Part shown: in pieces, positions 1-7,934 of the stretch
Layout: every line of letters starts with the position of its first letter
Position numbering within the stretch: position 1 is the stretch's first letter
Translations under genes and position numbers: made by a program
The notes under the pieces: model-generated
What the model was told of the DNA's origin: nothing
Databases searched by the model: none
The model's input: the letters and a program-made list of their open reading frames with translations, nothing else
From: a virus
Strand: one strand, 5' to 3'
Virus record (IMG/VR): IMGVR_UViG_3300028800_000915
Location: 1 to 50,063 of that record
Length of the DNA stretch: 50,063 bases

Positions 1-64
1 GCTCGCCAGTGACGAAGAGCCCAAAGCCGGATCGCATCCCAGGGTCGACCGTGAGGAGCCGCAT
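1..64 (-). CDS. RuvC-like Holliday junction resolvase, N-terminal fragment
   Basis: Only the first 21 codons lie in the window; the gene runs off the left edge. The translation starts MRLLTVDPGMRSGFGLFVTG. The hydrophobic strand followed by DPG-x-R-x-G is the first active-site strand of RuvC/RNase H-fold resolvases, with the Asp as metal ligand. The ATG overlaps the stop of the upstream gene in a TAATG junction, so it is the third gene of a leftward operon with the HTH and GapR-like genes. The inferred role is resolving branched DNA during replication or packaging. Many RNase H-fold proteins begin this way, so the family assignment is tentative until the rest is read. Confidence 0.6.
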   Translation of the reverse strand, partial: MRLLTVDPGMRSGFGLFVTGE

Positions 65-462
65 TACGCCGCGGCCTGACTTTCGACCTTGCGGTTGGCA
101 TAGGCGCCGAACGGCGTGTCCATGCCGAACGCGTCGCGCAGCGCGACAAGCTCGTCCCGCTCCGACGGTTCCATTTCCTTCTCGCGGGCGACTTGCTTGC
201 TCGCCCGGCGATACTCCGAATAGAACCCGCGGAGCACGGCGCGCGAAATGCCGATTTCATTGGCGCCCTTCTCGTACAGGTTCTTGATGTCGACCATGTC
301 CTCGCCGTTCCGCTCTTCCATTTGCTTATGGATGCGGTCCAGCTCCTCGAAAATCGGCTTCGCCGCCTTGCGAATAGCCGAGATATTGTGGCCCTGGCCT
401 GCCGGTTTATTCTCGCCGGCGTTTTTCTTTCTCGAGCCCTTGCCCGTCACCTTGTCTGCCAT
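64..462 (-). CDS. GapR-like (DUF2312-like) DNA-binding protein
   Basis: A 132-residue protein starting at an ATG preceded by AGGAGA at good spacing; an upstream in-frame ATG was rejected because it lacks such a site and would overlap the HTH gene. A lysine-rich N-terminus leads to a GHN motif near residues 24-26. A helical region follows in which DIKNLYEKGANEIGIS-x3-LR (about residues 58-78) matches the pattern of GapR proteins, which bind overtwisted AT-rich DNA in Alphaproteobacteria. The resemblance is by pattern only. It sits between an HTH regulator and a RuvC-like gene, so a role in phage DNA topology or replication is plausible. Confidence 0.55.
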   Translation of the reverse strand: MADKVTGKGSRKKNAGENKPAGQGHNISAIRKAAKPIFEELDRIHKQMEERNGEDMVDIKNLYEKGANEIGISRAVLRGFYSEYRRASKQVAREKEMEPSERDELVALRDAFGMDTPFGAYANRKVESQAAA

Positions 463-463
463 G

Positions 464-742
464 TCACTCTCCTGCGCCGGAATTGAAAACTCTCGCCGCG
501 GTCCGGCCGGCCGTGCGCGATTTCTGAGCCCACGAACGATGGCGCCGGTCCCAGGCGGTGACGTGATCCGCGGCTGTGACGGCGCCGCGCGTTGCGGCGT
601 CAATCTGGATGATGGTTTCAGGCCTGGGGAAGGAAATGCCGCGCTCGATCGTGGAGAGCATGCCGGCCGATTTGAGACCAAGGGCTTTCGCCGCTTGTTC
701 GACAGTGAGTTTATATTTCATTCGCCAGGCGAGAATCAGCAT
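464..742 (-). CDS. Cro/CI-like helix-turn-helix regulator
   Basis: A 92-residue protein. Residues about 13-35 (LTVEQAAKALGLKSAGMLSTIERG) form a helix-turn-helix in which the recognition helix is followed by a phage-type sequence, SFPRPETIIQIDAATRGAVTAADH. This resembles small Cro-like repressors whose C-terminus reads TRGAVTA-D. The alternative start at residue 8 (position 721) is possible because neither ATG has a strong ribosome binding site. It is divergent from the MarR-type gene at 866 and first in a leftward operon. It probably controls the 743-865 region. The Arg-rich tail after residue 65 looks disordered. Confidence 0.7.
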   Translation of the reverse strand: MLILAWRMKYKLTVEQAAKALGLKSAGMLSTIERGISFPRPETIIQIDAATRGAVTAADHVTAWDRRHRSWAQKSRTAGRTAARVFNSGAGE

Positions 743-865
743 GGCGAATCGAAGTATCTGATTTGGTCGACAAACGTCAACTCGTTATTCGTGCACGACG
801 AATTGTGGCACTTGCAAAAAATAGAAATCGGTTGCAGAACTGATTCACCAACAAAGGCACTCGCT
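743..865. promoter_or_regulatory. Divergent promoter/operator region
   Basis: A 123-bp gap between the leftward HTH gene and the rightward MarR-type gene. It is more AT-rich than its flanks. It contains a perfect 10-bp palindrome TCGTGCACGA at 789-798, flanked by ATTCG and CGAAT-like arms. Two TTGCA words also occur, at about 813 and 832. No strong -35/-10 pair could be assigned with certainty. The position suggests the binding site for one or both adjacent regulators. This is inference from layout. Confidence 0.45.
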
Positions 866-1309
866 ATGCCAAGACAGGGACGGAAAATGCCGATTGCAGA
901 AGGTTTATTCGGCCTTTTGGCCGATGCCGCGAACGCCGCCGCGCGCCGTTACCGCGCGAATCACCCCGACGGAATTTCCCTCGGACAATTCAAAGTCCTC
1001 TCAAAACTTATTCACGCCGGACCGCAGCATCAACGCGCGCTCTGCGCGATGACCGGCATTGATCGCTCAACCATGAGCGCGATGCTCCCGACGATGGTGC
1101 GCAATGGATTGATCACCCTCTACCGCTCCCAGGCGGACCGGCGTGTGACGCGCGCCACGGTCACGCCGCGCGGCCTGGAGGAGCACGGCAAAGCGCTGAA
1201 AGCCGTCATGCGCGCCGAAAAGGAATTAGCCAAGGCCTTGAATATCAGCACGTTCCCGATCGTGCGCAACGCCTTGCACAAACTCGCGGAGGTTGGCGCC
1301 GATGCCTAA
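866..1309 (+). CDS. MarR-family transcriptional regulator
   Basis: A 147-residue protein. Residues about 39-105 carry the MarR winged helix: QFKVLSKLIHAGPQHQRALC, then GIDRSTMSAMLPTMVRNGLI as recognition helix, then the wing with RSQADRRVTRATVTPRG, including the conserved DRR. Flanking helices would make the dimer. The start at 866 gives a family-typical length; an alternative ATG at 887 has AGGGACGG before it. The reading frame stays open far upstream but that part overlaps the opposite-strand genes. It opens the rightward early operon, an unusual place for a MarR protein, and probably regulates its own promoter. Confidence 0.8.
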   Translation: MPRQGRKMPIAEGLFGLLADAANAAARRYRANHPDGISLGQFKVLSKLIHAGPQHQRALCAMTGIDRSTMSAMLPTMVRNGLITLYRSQADRRVTRATVTPRGLEEHGKALKAVMRAEKELAKALNISTFPIVRNALHKLAEVGADA

Positions 1310-1508
1310 CCCCCCACCCCAAGAAGGCCGACGCCATGCGTCCTCCGCGAGTACCCCTTACAAGCCGCCGTTTGAAATGCCGCTTCACGATGGCGGCGAA
1401 GGATCCCTCGGGTTCGGCTTCATTGTGATCGTCGCGCTTGGCGTTGCCGGCGCGGCGGTGATCGCCGTGGTCTCCGTCGGTTATGCGCTGAACTACCTGC
1501 TCCCGTGA
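1302..1508 (+). CDS. Small single-span membrane protein
   Basis: A 68-residue protein whose ATG lies inside the end of the MarR-type gene and whose stop overlaps the GTG of the exonuclease gene. The N-terminal 35 residues are polar and Pro-rich. Residues about 38-64 (GFGFIVIVALGVAGAAVIAV and following) form one hydrophobic transmembrane segment, and the chain ends shortly after it. No family was recognised. Tight translational coupling on both sides supports it as a real gene of the early operon. Confidence 0.55.
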   Translation: MPNPPPQEGRRHASSASTPYKPPFEMPLHDGGEGSLGFGFIVIVALGVAGAAVIAVVSVGYALNYLLP

Positions 1509-2788
1509 AACACTTGCTTCTGATCGACGCGACGGGAATCGCGCACCGGGCATTTCACGCCTTTCCGAAGGGCTCCTATCGGGACAGCGATGGCCTGCCA
1601 AATTGGGCCCTGGTCGGGTTCATATCCATCATGACGCATATCCTGCAGAGCGCGCAGGGCGATCCGCCGACCTATGGTGCGGCCGTCTTTGACCCTGAGG
1701 GCCCGACGTTCCGCCACGAGCTCTACCCCCAATACAAGGACCGGCCGGGTCGCGCTGAGGAGCTCAAGGATCAGATTCCTCTGATGTACCACGCATCGGA
1801 AGCCATGGGGATTTTGCCGGTCTCCGTCGCCGGCCTGGAGGCGGACGACGTGATCGCGACCCTGGCGCGGCGCGCGCGGCGCAAAAAGGTCCGGACCACG
1901 ATCGTCTCGAGCGACAAGGATTTTTGTCAGCTAGTCGAAAATGGCTGGATTGAGATTGTTGACGCCTCGAGCCGTGAGCGGATCACGGAGGAGCAAGTCC
2001 TGCGCAAGTTTGGCGTGGCGCCGAACTTGGTCCCTGACGTTCAGGCGCTTTGGGGCGATGCGGTCGATTGCATCCCAGGCGTCGCCGGCATGGGGCGCGA
2101 GACCGCCGCCGGAGTGATCCGCCGCTATGGCAACCTCACCAAGTTTCTGGCGGCCGCGCTGGACGTGAACCGTAAGGAATATCTGAGCCCGCGCGTCGTC
2201 GTCGGCGTGCGCCGGGCGGGCCGCGAGAATATCCAGCTTTTCAAGAAACTGGCGACGCTGCGCGCGAATGCGACCTTCAAAATGGAGCTCGAGAGTCTCC
2301 ACACGTCGCCGCCGGAGTGGGAGCATATCGAGACGTTCGCGAAAAAGACCGGGATCAAGGACAAGCTGGACGCCGCCACGGGCCGGAATGTGAAGCTCTC
2401 CCGGCCGACAGAGGCTCACGACGATCCTTTTCAATGGTGGCGGGATGCGCTGGCCATTGGCGACGCCAAGGTCCAGATGACCGAGCTCCCGCAATGCGGG
2501 TTCTACGAGCGCCGCCTGGTCCGCGGCGGCCCGTTCGTGCCGGCGAAAATATGGCGCGAGGCTGAGATTGATTTCGAGACGGAAAAGCCGACGGGCCGTG
2601 AGGTCCTGAAATGCCGCCTCGGGACACAGCCGGCGGATGCGAACGCGGAATGGCCGCGGCTGTTCGAGCAACCGATCACGGAGGAGAAGTACCTCGAGCG
2701 GATGGGCCTCAAGGGCGCGGACGCGCGCAAGCCAGTGGATTTCATGACGGCGCCGGCGCCGCAATTCAAGAAAAGGAAAATCGCATGA
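1505..2788 (+). CDS. 5'-3' exonuclease, PolA N-terminal-like (PIN/H3TH)
   Basis: A 427-residue protein with a GTG start overlapping the previous stop. It has the two-metal nuclease pattern of the PolA 5'-nuclease family: Asp8 in LLLIDATG, Asp63 in VFDPEGPTFR, the EADD cluster at 112-115, and Asp137/Asp139 in SSDKD. A helix-hairpin-helix-like region follows (about residues 180-200, IPGVAGMGRETA). The C-terminal 200 residues have no recognised domain; family members alone are usually about 250-300 residues. With RecT nearby, the inferred role is resection of DNA ends or primer removal. Its stop overlaps the next start (ATGA). Confidence 0.87.
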   Translation: MKHLLLIDATGIAHRAFHAFPKGSYRDSDGLPNWALVGFISIMTHILQSAQGDPPTYGAAVFDPEGPTFRHELYPQYKDRPGRAEELKDQIPLMYHASEAMGILPVSVAGLEADDVIATLARRARRKKVRTTIVSSDKDFCQLVENGWIEIVDASSRERITEEQVLRKFGVAPNLVPDVQALWGDAVDCIPGVAGMGRETAAGVIRRYGNLTKFLAAALDVNRKEYLSPRVVVGVRRAGRENIQLFKKLATLRANATFKMELESLHTSPPEWEHIETFAKKTGIKDKLDAATGRNVKLSRPTEAHDDPFQWWRDALAIGDAKVQMTELPQCGFYERRLVRGGPFVPAKIWREAEIDFETEKPTGREVLKCRLGTQPADANAEWPRLFEQPITEEKYLERMGLKGADARKPVDFMTAPAPQFKKRKIA

Positions 2789-3858
2789 GTGAGGCTGGCC
2801 TCGGCCACAACAATCCGCCCGGACCCGTCCCACCGGACGTCAGCCGCGTGCTCGCGGACCTCAAGTTGCGTCACCCCATCGCCGCGCGCCTGGCCGAATT
2901 GACGAAGTCTGCCGGCGACTCGCCCGAGACCCTCAAGGATGAAACCCAGGCGACGGACGTCCAGGACCTCATTCGCCAGATGACGACGGCCAAAGCGCAG
3001 TGGAAGGCGACGCGCGGCGTTGAGAAGGAGCCGTGGGCGACGATTGCGGACGCCGTGTTCGGCTATTTCAAGACGCCAGAGGACACACTGGACGGCTGGC
3101 TCAAGAAGCTGAAGCCGCGCCACACCAAGTGGCTTGAGGACAAGGCGGCCGAGGAAGAGGCCGCGCGCGAGGCGCTGGCCAAGGCTGAGCGGGAAACCGC
3201 TGAGCGCGCCCTGGCGGAGGCCGCGGAAGCTGAGAACAGACGGCTCGCGGCGATCGAGAAAGAGAAAGAGGCGGAGCGGGAGAAGCAGCGCGCGATCGAG
3301 GCGGAGGAGAACGCCAGATGGGACAAGATTTGGGCGGAGGCTCGCGTCGAACTGGCCGTCTATGACGCTGCGCGCGCCACTGAGGCCGCGGAGCAGGAGC
3401 GCATCCGCCAGGCCGGCCTAGACGCGCAAGCGGCCGCGGACGCCGCTGAGCGTGACCGTAAGGCCGCTATCGGTGATCAGCGCGCGGCACGCGGGGATGC
3501 GAGGAACGCCCGAGCGGTCCAGGAGACGGCCGCCAGGACGGAAACCCTGAGCATGGGGAAGGCGGAGCGGTCCGACGCGCGCGGCGAAAGAATTGAGCGC
3601 CAGCTCGAGACGGCGACGGACGCTGACCTTTCCCGCACGCGCAGCGGCATGGGGACGGTCGGGTCACTGACGGGTCGGTGGGAAAAGGAAGTGATCGACA
3701 GGGGCAAAATACCCCTTGAGCGTCTACGCGGGTATCTGCACCCGGACGCGGTAGACGCGGCGATCACGCTCTACATGCGGGACAACCGCACTGAGCAGGG
3801 GATCGCGCCACTTGAAGGTGTGAAATTCCATTGGGTGCCAGATTCGAGGATCACATGA
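2785..3858 (+). CDS. Coiled-coil phage protein with N-terminal GHNNPP motif
   Basis: A 357-residue protein, ATG overlapping the exonuclease stop. The N-terminus MSEAGLGHNNPPGP is a motif seen in small alphaproteobacterial phage proteins. Residues about 115-275 are a long charged Ala/Glu/Arg-rich helix predicted as coiled coil. The C-terminal 60 residues (KIPLERLRGYLHPDAVDAAI and after) look globular and may be the functional domain. Function is unknown. Its place between the exonuclease and RecT suggests it works with the recombination set. Confidence 0.6.
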   Translation: MSEAGLGHNNPPGPVPPDVSRVLADLKLRHPIAARLAELTKSAGDSPETLKDETQATDVQDLIRQMTTAKAQWKATRGVEKEPWATIADAVFGYFKTPEDTLDGWLKKLKPRHTKWLEDKAAEEEAAREALAKAERETAERALAEAAEAENRRLAAIEKEKEAEREKQRAIEAEENARWDKIWAEARVELAVYDAARATEAAEQERIRQAGLDAQAAADAAERDRKAAIGDQRAARGDARNARAVQETAARTETLSMGKAERSDARGERIERQLETATDADLSRTRSGMGTVGSLTGRWEKEVIDRGKIPLERLRGYLHPDAVDAAITLYMRDNRTEQGIAPLEGVKFHWVPDSRIT

Positions 3859-4181
3859 GCCTGAATGAAATCATTCTCACGTCTTGCGTGATCTTCGGAC
3901 CGCCCGTCGCATTCATCATCGGCCGGAGCGTGACTGAGGCGAAGCTCCACGGCGACGCCATGCGCAAGGCGATGACAGATGCAGCGCTGGTCGCAGTCAA
4001 CCGAGCGACCGAACGTGCGACCCAGGATGCGCGTACCAGGGCGATCATCTTCGCGGCGGAGACGTTCGCTGATCAATTCATGTTTACCGGACTAGAGGAC
4101 GGCGAGTGCGACTACGCGATCAAGATGCTGGTCGGCGCCTGCGCGATTCCAAAGGAGAAAGATGATGAAGCGACCGCGTAA
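3855..4181 (+). CDS. Membrane-anchored hypothetical protein
   Basis: A 108-residue protein starting in an ATGA overlap with the preceding gene. Residues about 6-26 (IILTSCVIFGPPVAFIIG) are hydrophobic and probably one membrane anchor. The remainder is Ala-rich and helical, with an acidic C-terminus ending KEKDDEATA. No family was recognised. The start at 3855 is preferred over an in-frame ATG at 3831 because of the overlap. Its 3' end overlaps the next gene by 20 bases. Confidence 0.5.
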   Translation: MSLNEIILTSCVIFGPPVAFIIGRSVTEAKLHGDAMRKAMTDAALVAVNRATERATQDARTRAIIFAAETFADQFMFTGLEDGECDYAIKMLVGACAIPKEKDDEATA

Positions 4182-4461
4182 GCCTCGCCCCACTCTCCTT
4201 CAGCGCATTCGGGCCCTGGAAAGCGGCCAGGGAATCATGCGCTCCGTCGACAAGAATATGGTCCGGATTCTATCGAGCCAGGTCGGGGAGCTTCGCGCCG
4301 CCGTGATCCGTTCCAACACCGACAATATCAAACTCTTGGACCGCGTTAATCGCCTCGAGCAGCATTGCTTTGGTATCGACGCGAGAATGGGATTTCACAC
4401 TTCGATCAGTTGGGACGACATTTACGCCGCCCAACTTCTACGGGAGAGAGAAAATGGCTGA
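4162..4461 (+). CDS. Hypothetical helical protein
   Basis: A 99-residue protein with a strong AAAGGAGAAA ribosome site just before its start; a second ATG follows immediately, so the start could be three bases later. The N-terminus is basic (KRPRKPRP). Residues about 35-70 form an amphipathic helix, possibly a short coiled coil (LSSQVGELRAAVIRSNTDNI). It overlaps the neighbours on both sides. Function is not known. The basic N-terminus would allow nucleic acid contact. Confidence 0.5.
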   Translation: MMKRPRKPRPTLLQRIRALESGQGIMRSVDKNMVRILSSQVGELRAAVIRSNTDNIKLLDRVNRLEQHCFGIDARMGFHTSISWDDIYAAQLLRERENG

Positions 4462-5464
4462 GAAAGAAGAGACACTTCCCGCCGTCACGACGGAGGCGCT
4501 TCACCGCGCCGGGTTGCCAAAAGATATGCAGATGGCCGCCGGCCTGGCGATCTTCTTTGATGACGCGCTTTATGCCCGGTGCAAGGCCGTCGCGCTGCGC
4601 ATGTCAGAGGCGGACGGGATCGTCGGCGCACACCTGATCGGCAAGCCGTCCGCATGCCTGGCGATTCTGAGCCGCGCGATCACCTGGAACCTGGATCCCT
4701 TCGCGGTCGCGCAGGCGACGTATCAAACGCCGGGCGGCCGTGTCGGCTATGAGGGCAAATTAGTCCAGGCGATCCTCGAGAACTGTGGCGCCGTCGAGGG
4801 CCGTGTGAACTTCAAGCATGTCGGGAATTGGGAAAAGCTCCGCGGCAAATTCAAGATGGCGAGCGGTCAGGGCGGAAAGTCCTATCCCGTGCAGGCTTGG
4901 GAGCCGGCGGACGAGGTAGGCCTGAGCGTCGTCGTATCCGCGCAAATCAAGGGCGAGGCCGGACCGCGCGAGGAAGAGTTCTGGCTCGCTGAAATGTTCC
5001 CGCGCAATTCGACGCTTTGGGCGACACGGCCGAAGCAACAGATTTGCTACGCCGCGGTTCGAGCGTTTGCGAACATCGCCGCGCCTGGCCTTCTCATGGG
5101 AATTCCATTCGACGTCGACCCGACCGGCTTCTACGGCGACACGCTCACGGATATCACCCCGACGCCGAAGCCGACGGGAACGCTGCGCGACGCGTTCACG
5201 CCGCCACAGACGCCGGATGAACCTGCAAGAAAGCCGCGCAAGTCGCGCAAGAAGGCAACGCCGGCCGGCGCGCCGGTGGAGGAGAGCGAAACCCCGCTGG
5301 CTCGCGGTATGCGTTTGCTTCCCTCACAAACGACGCGAGAGGCCGTTCATGACTTGGGCGAATCCATCCTTACTGAGCTCAGTTCGGAAGCGGAAATCGC
5401 TTCGTGGCGTGAGGCTGTTGCCGGAAAAGCCGCTTCAATCGCTCCGCCGGCAACTGATGCCTAA
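4454..5464 (+). CDS. recT: RecT-family single-strand annealing protein
   Basis: A 336-residue protein. The core matches RecT: ACLAILSRAITWNLDPFAVA near residue 70, YEGKLVQAILENCGAVEG near 100, and the conserved WATRPKQQICYAAVRAFANI near 195, followed by PGLLMGIPFD. The C-terminal 100 residues are basic and disordered (ARKPRKSRKKATPAG). RecT proteins anneal complementary single strands and work with a 5'-3' exonuclease; the exonuclease at 1505 is the likely partner, although their usual RecE/YqaJ partner is a different fold. The start at 4454 follows GGGAGAGAG and overlaps the previous stop. Confidence 0.85.
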   Translation: MAEKEETLPAVTTEALHRAGLPKDMQMAAGLAIFFDDALYARCKAVALRMSEADGIVGAHLIGKPSACLAILSRAITWNLDPFAVAQATYQTPGGRVGYEGKLVQAILENCGAVEGRVNFKHVGNWEKLRGKFKMASGQGGKSYPVQAWEPADEVGLSVVVSAQIKGEAGPREEEFWLAEMFPRNSTLWATRPKQQICYAAVRAFANIAAPGLLMGIPFDVDPTGFYGDTLTDITPTPKPTGTLRDAFTPPQTPDEPARKPRKSRKKATPAGAPVEESETPLARGMRLLPSQTTREAVHDLGESILTELSSEAEIASWREAVAGKAASIAPPATDA

Positions 5465-5711
5465 GAAGCCGCCAACGACGAAACAGGAAGCGGCCTACAA
5501 TGCCGCGGTCGGCCGACGTTTGCGCGAGCGGCGGACCAACGGAATGATGACGCTGGTCGATCTTGGGAAGCGTTCCGGCTTCTCGGTCGGCCAGCTTTCC
5601 CGATATGAAAACGGCAAGAGCTCCATGGGCCCGGCGACGCTGATCGCACTGGCGGATGCCCTGGAGTGTCGGCCGTCAGACTTCTTGGACGGCCTAAGGG
5701 TGAAGCCATGA
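5457..5711 (+). CDS. XRE-family helix-turn-helix protein
   Basis: An 84-residue protein. Residues about 18-75 are a complete HTH_3 domain: LRERR-x3-MMTLVDLGKRSGFSVGQLSRYENGKSSMGPATL, then IALADALECRPSDFL. The SQLSRYE-like recognition helix and the hydrophobic pattern are clear. It overlaps RecT upstream and the next gene downstream by a few bases. It is a small DNA-binding regulator whose target cannot be read from the sequence. It is the second HTH protein in this half of the window. Confidence 0.8.
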   Translation: MPKKPPTTKQEAAYNAAVGRRLRERRTNGMMTLVDLGKRSGFSVGQLSRYENGKSSMGPATLIALADALECRPSDFLDGLRVKP

Positions 5712-6001
5712 CCATCGCGGACAATCTCAACAATCGCTGGCAACTCGGGATCATGCGCTTGCCGCCTCACATGCGCGACGGCATGCGCGCCTATATCGAG
5801 CAGGGCCGACAGGTAGGCGGCTTTCTGACGTTGATGATTGAGGGCCTGCACGTCGCCGCGCTCGAACATGCGGACCCCGTGAACAAGGCGAACATGGCCG
5901 CCTGGCGCGAGTTTTTCGAGAACGACTGCCCGCCGGACTGCCATGGATCGCCGGAAAAGATGCGGGCGTGGAAAGAGCGCGGCGGGTTGAGGGGACGATG
6001 A
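5708..6001 (+). CDS. Conserved-type phage hypothetical protein
   Basis: A 97-residue protein starting in an ATGA overlap, with AAGGGTGAAG upstream. The sequence has the pattern of a small phage family: LPPHMRDGMRAYIEQGRQVGGFL, then a helical part, then CHGSPEKMRAWKERGGL at the C-terminus. No function is known for such proteins. It closes the first GC-rich part of the early operon; the following gene has a clearly different base composition. Confidence 0.6.
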   Translation: MTIADNLNNRWQLGIMRLPPHMRDGMRAYIEQGRQVGGFLTLMIEGLHVAALEHADPVNKANMAAWREFFENDCPPDCHGSPEKMRAWKERGGLRGR

Positions 6002-6987
6002 CCAAACCGAGGAACAAAAAACCGACGCGAAGGAAATGCCTCTCGTGCGGTGCCAAGTTTACGCCCTATGGCTGGCAGACATTTTGTTCGAGACAATGCT
6101 ACCTAAAAAAAATCAATGAGGACGGAAGGGCGCGCACCTTAAAAAGGCAGGAAAATAGATCGCCCCGCGCATGTCCAGTGTGCAACAGGTTCTTTAAGTC
6201 CAAAAACCCCAAGAAAAAATATTGTTCTAAACCTTGCGATGACTTCAACGCGAAACTGAGACAGCGCGTTAGTCGTTCGGAAAACCCTGAACGCCATCTT
6301 GAAATTAAAAGGGCTTGGCTGATCGCCAATCCAAAATCTCGCGCCAGTTCCAGGATGCGAGCCGAAAGGAAGCGCAAGAGAGATCTCGCAAAACGCAGGG
6401 CGGCCGGCCGCTTATGCCGAGAATGCATGAAGCGATTTAAGCCGAAGGGCATCGAGAGCATTTGCTCTGACAATTGCCGTCGCGAGAGAGCCAATAGAAG
6501 GGCGAGACTTGACCCGGGTGCAAAAGCCCGTCGGCGTAAGCACTACCTCGCAAACACTGACAAATACGCCGAGAAAGCCAAAAAGTGGCGACAGGCGAAC
6601 CTAGAGTCCTGCCGCGTTCGCGCGCACGCCTACTATGCAAAAAATAAAGAGAAGATGGCTGCGGCTGCCAAAGCACATTTTTTGAAAAACCCCGCGCAAG
6701 TGAGGGCGCGTAAGCGCGCGTGGTACCTCAAAAACCGCAATGATCAATTGGCGAAGGCGCGCGCGCGGTTAAAAGATCCGGAACTCCGCAAACTCCGCAA
6801 ACTCAAGCAACGGCTGGACTATCACAAACACCGAGACGAACGTCGAGAAAAGGCGGCGGAACGCTACAAGAATCGTTCGAAAGAGCAGAAGCAGCAACAA
6901 GCAGAGAAAGCCACGGCGAGAAATAGGCACATCCGCGCCGTATACAGGGCCGTCAAAGAATTGAACCTCATTCCAATGGAGACTTGA
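5998..6987 (+). CDS. Three-zinc-finger basic protein with 15-residue repeats
   Basis: A 329-residue, very basic protein with three cysteine clusters of the form C-x2-C-x12/13-C-x3-C: Cys14/17/30/34, Cys59/62/76/80 and Cys140/143/156/160. Each begins with a basic CxxC and ends with CS-x2-C, fitting zinc ribbons. Residues 196-255 are four consecutive 15-residue repeats with consensus A-W/Y/F-Y-x2-K-N-x6-A-R-K, and further Lys/Arg-rich helix follows. Similar repeats are seen near endonuclease VII/HNH-type phage proteins, but no nuclease motif is visible here. DNA or RNA binding is inferred. Base composition is lower in GC than its neighbours, suggesting separate acquisition. The start overlaps the previous stop. 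Confidence 0.65.
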   Translation: MTKPRNKKPTRRKCLSCGAKFTPYGWQTFCSRQCYLKKINEDGRARTLKRQENRSPRACPVCNRFFKSKNPKKKYCSKPCDDFNAKLRQRVSRSENPERHLEIKRAWLIANPKSRASSRMRAERKRKRDLAKRRAAGRLCRECMKRFKPKGIESICSDNCRRERANRRARLDPGAKARRRKHYLANTDKYAEKAKKWRQANLESCRVRAHAYYAKNKEKMAAAAKAHFLKNPAQVRARKRAWYLKNRNDQLAKARARLKDPELRKLRKLKQRLDYHKHRDERREKAAERYKNRSKEQKQQQAEKATARNRHIRAVYRAVKELNLIPMET

Positions 6988-6988
6988 A

Positions 6989-7498
6989 ATGGAACAGATA
7001 ACCGAAGGTAAGTTGGCCGCTAAACGGCAGACATGGAAAGAATCAAATCCTCGCGCACTTTTAAGGCGCATCAGGGAAGAAAATCCAAACGCATCGAAAT
7101 CGGCACTTTTACGGCAATTCATCAGCGAATTGCGCGATGAAGAAAATGAGAATTATCTGTTGGTCGCGTTGGAATATGTTTTCGATGCCGCGTGGAACGC
7201 ATCAGTCAAACCCGCCGATTGTGCCCGCCCTCGGAGGAGCGGCGGCGAAGTGAGCGCCAGTAAGGCGATAGCAGTTGCGGCCGCTTCAGAACTCAAAGCG
7301 GCAATCAAAGAAGCCGCGACGCGCATGGTTCTGCTCGACTTAGAAATGCCAAACGGTAAGGCGCTGCGTGATTGCACCGGAAAAGAATGCAAACGGATTG
7401 GCGGGTGGTTGGTGGCCGTCGCTGCCGCGGTAAAGCCTGGCGACGTCATTGGCGCTGTTCTTTCCGAGGCCCAAGTGCGAAGGCTTTATGGCAAATGA
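6989..7498 (+). CDS. Hypothetical protein
   Basis: A 169-residue protein, one base after the stop of the zinc-finger gene, with GGAG seven bases upstream. The N-terminal half is charged and helical (RALLRRIREENPNASKSALL). An Arg/Gly linker near residue 80 leads to a second, Ala-rich half with DLEMPNGKALRDCTGKECKR and a C-terminal helix. The GKxCxxxxG pattern recalls small phage proteins of unknown function. It shares the lower GC of the zinc-finger gene and is probably part of the same inserted unit. Confidence 0.5.
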   Translation: MEQITEGKLAAKRQTWKESNPRALLRRIREENPNASKSALLRQFISELRDEENENYLLVALEYVFDAAWNASVKPADCARPRRSGGEVSASKAIAVAAASELKAAIKEAATRMVLLDLEMPNGKALRDCTGKECKRIGGWLVAVAAAVKPGDVIGAVLSEAQVRRLYGK

Positions 7499-7934
7499 TT
7501 CACCCCGCGCCGTCAGACTGAAACCCGTGAATGACCGTCCAAAGCGCCGAACAATCCCAATGCGCATCAAGCGCGCGGTATGCCAGCGCCAGAAGGGCGT
7601 CTGCGTTTGCGGCTGTGGTCAGCCAGTGTCGGCGAAGCCAAAGACCGGGACGCACTTCGACCACGAGCCCGCGCTCGCCCTGCGGCGCGTCAACCGCCGG
7701 CGGACTGATTTCATCCCGCCGCAATGGTCGTCAAAGCATATCGACGCCCGCTGCGTCGCCTCGCATCACGCAAAGACGCATGGAACCGGCGCGACAACGG
7801 CCGGGACCGACATTGGAAAGATCACGAAGGAACGCAAGCGCGAGCGTCCGCCCAAGCCGAAGTGGCAATGGGGCAAGCGCAAATTTCAGAAGCGGGCGCG
7901 ACCATGGAATTTTTCGAGAAGGAGTGTCACCTAA
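7488..7934 (+). CDS. HNH endonuclease
   Basis: A 148-residue basic protein. Cys39, Cys41 and Cys43 (KGVCVCGCGQP) and Cys89 probably bind a structural zinc. The catalytic pattern is DHEPALALR (Asp58-His59) followed by ARCVASHHAKTHG, with His93/His94 and the downstream Lys/Thr as the final motif of HNH enzymes. A long Lys/Arg tail follows. The protein cuts DNA by a single-metal mechanism. Whether it acts in packaging, recombination or as a free-standing nuclease is not shown; it is far from the terminase genes. It overlaps the genes on both sides. Confidence 0.7.
   Translation: MANDSPRAVRLKPVNDRPKRRTIPMRIKRAVCQRQKGVCVCGCGQPVSAKPKTGTHFDHEPALALRRVNRRRTDFIPPQWSSKHIDARCVASHHAKTHGTGATTAGTDIGKITKERKRERPPKPKWQWGKRKFQKRARPWNFSRRSVT

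Noticed and set aside
248-865. Upstream in-frame extension of the MarR-type gene
   Set aside because: It would run through the HTH and GapR-like genes on the other strand and the control region; the 147-residue form has normal MarR length.
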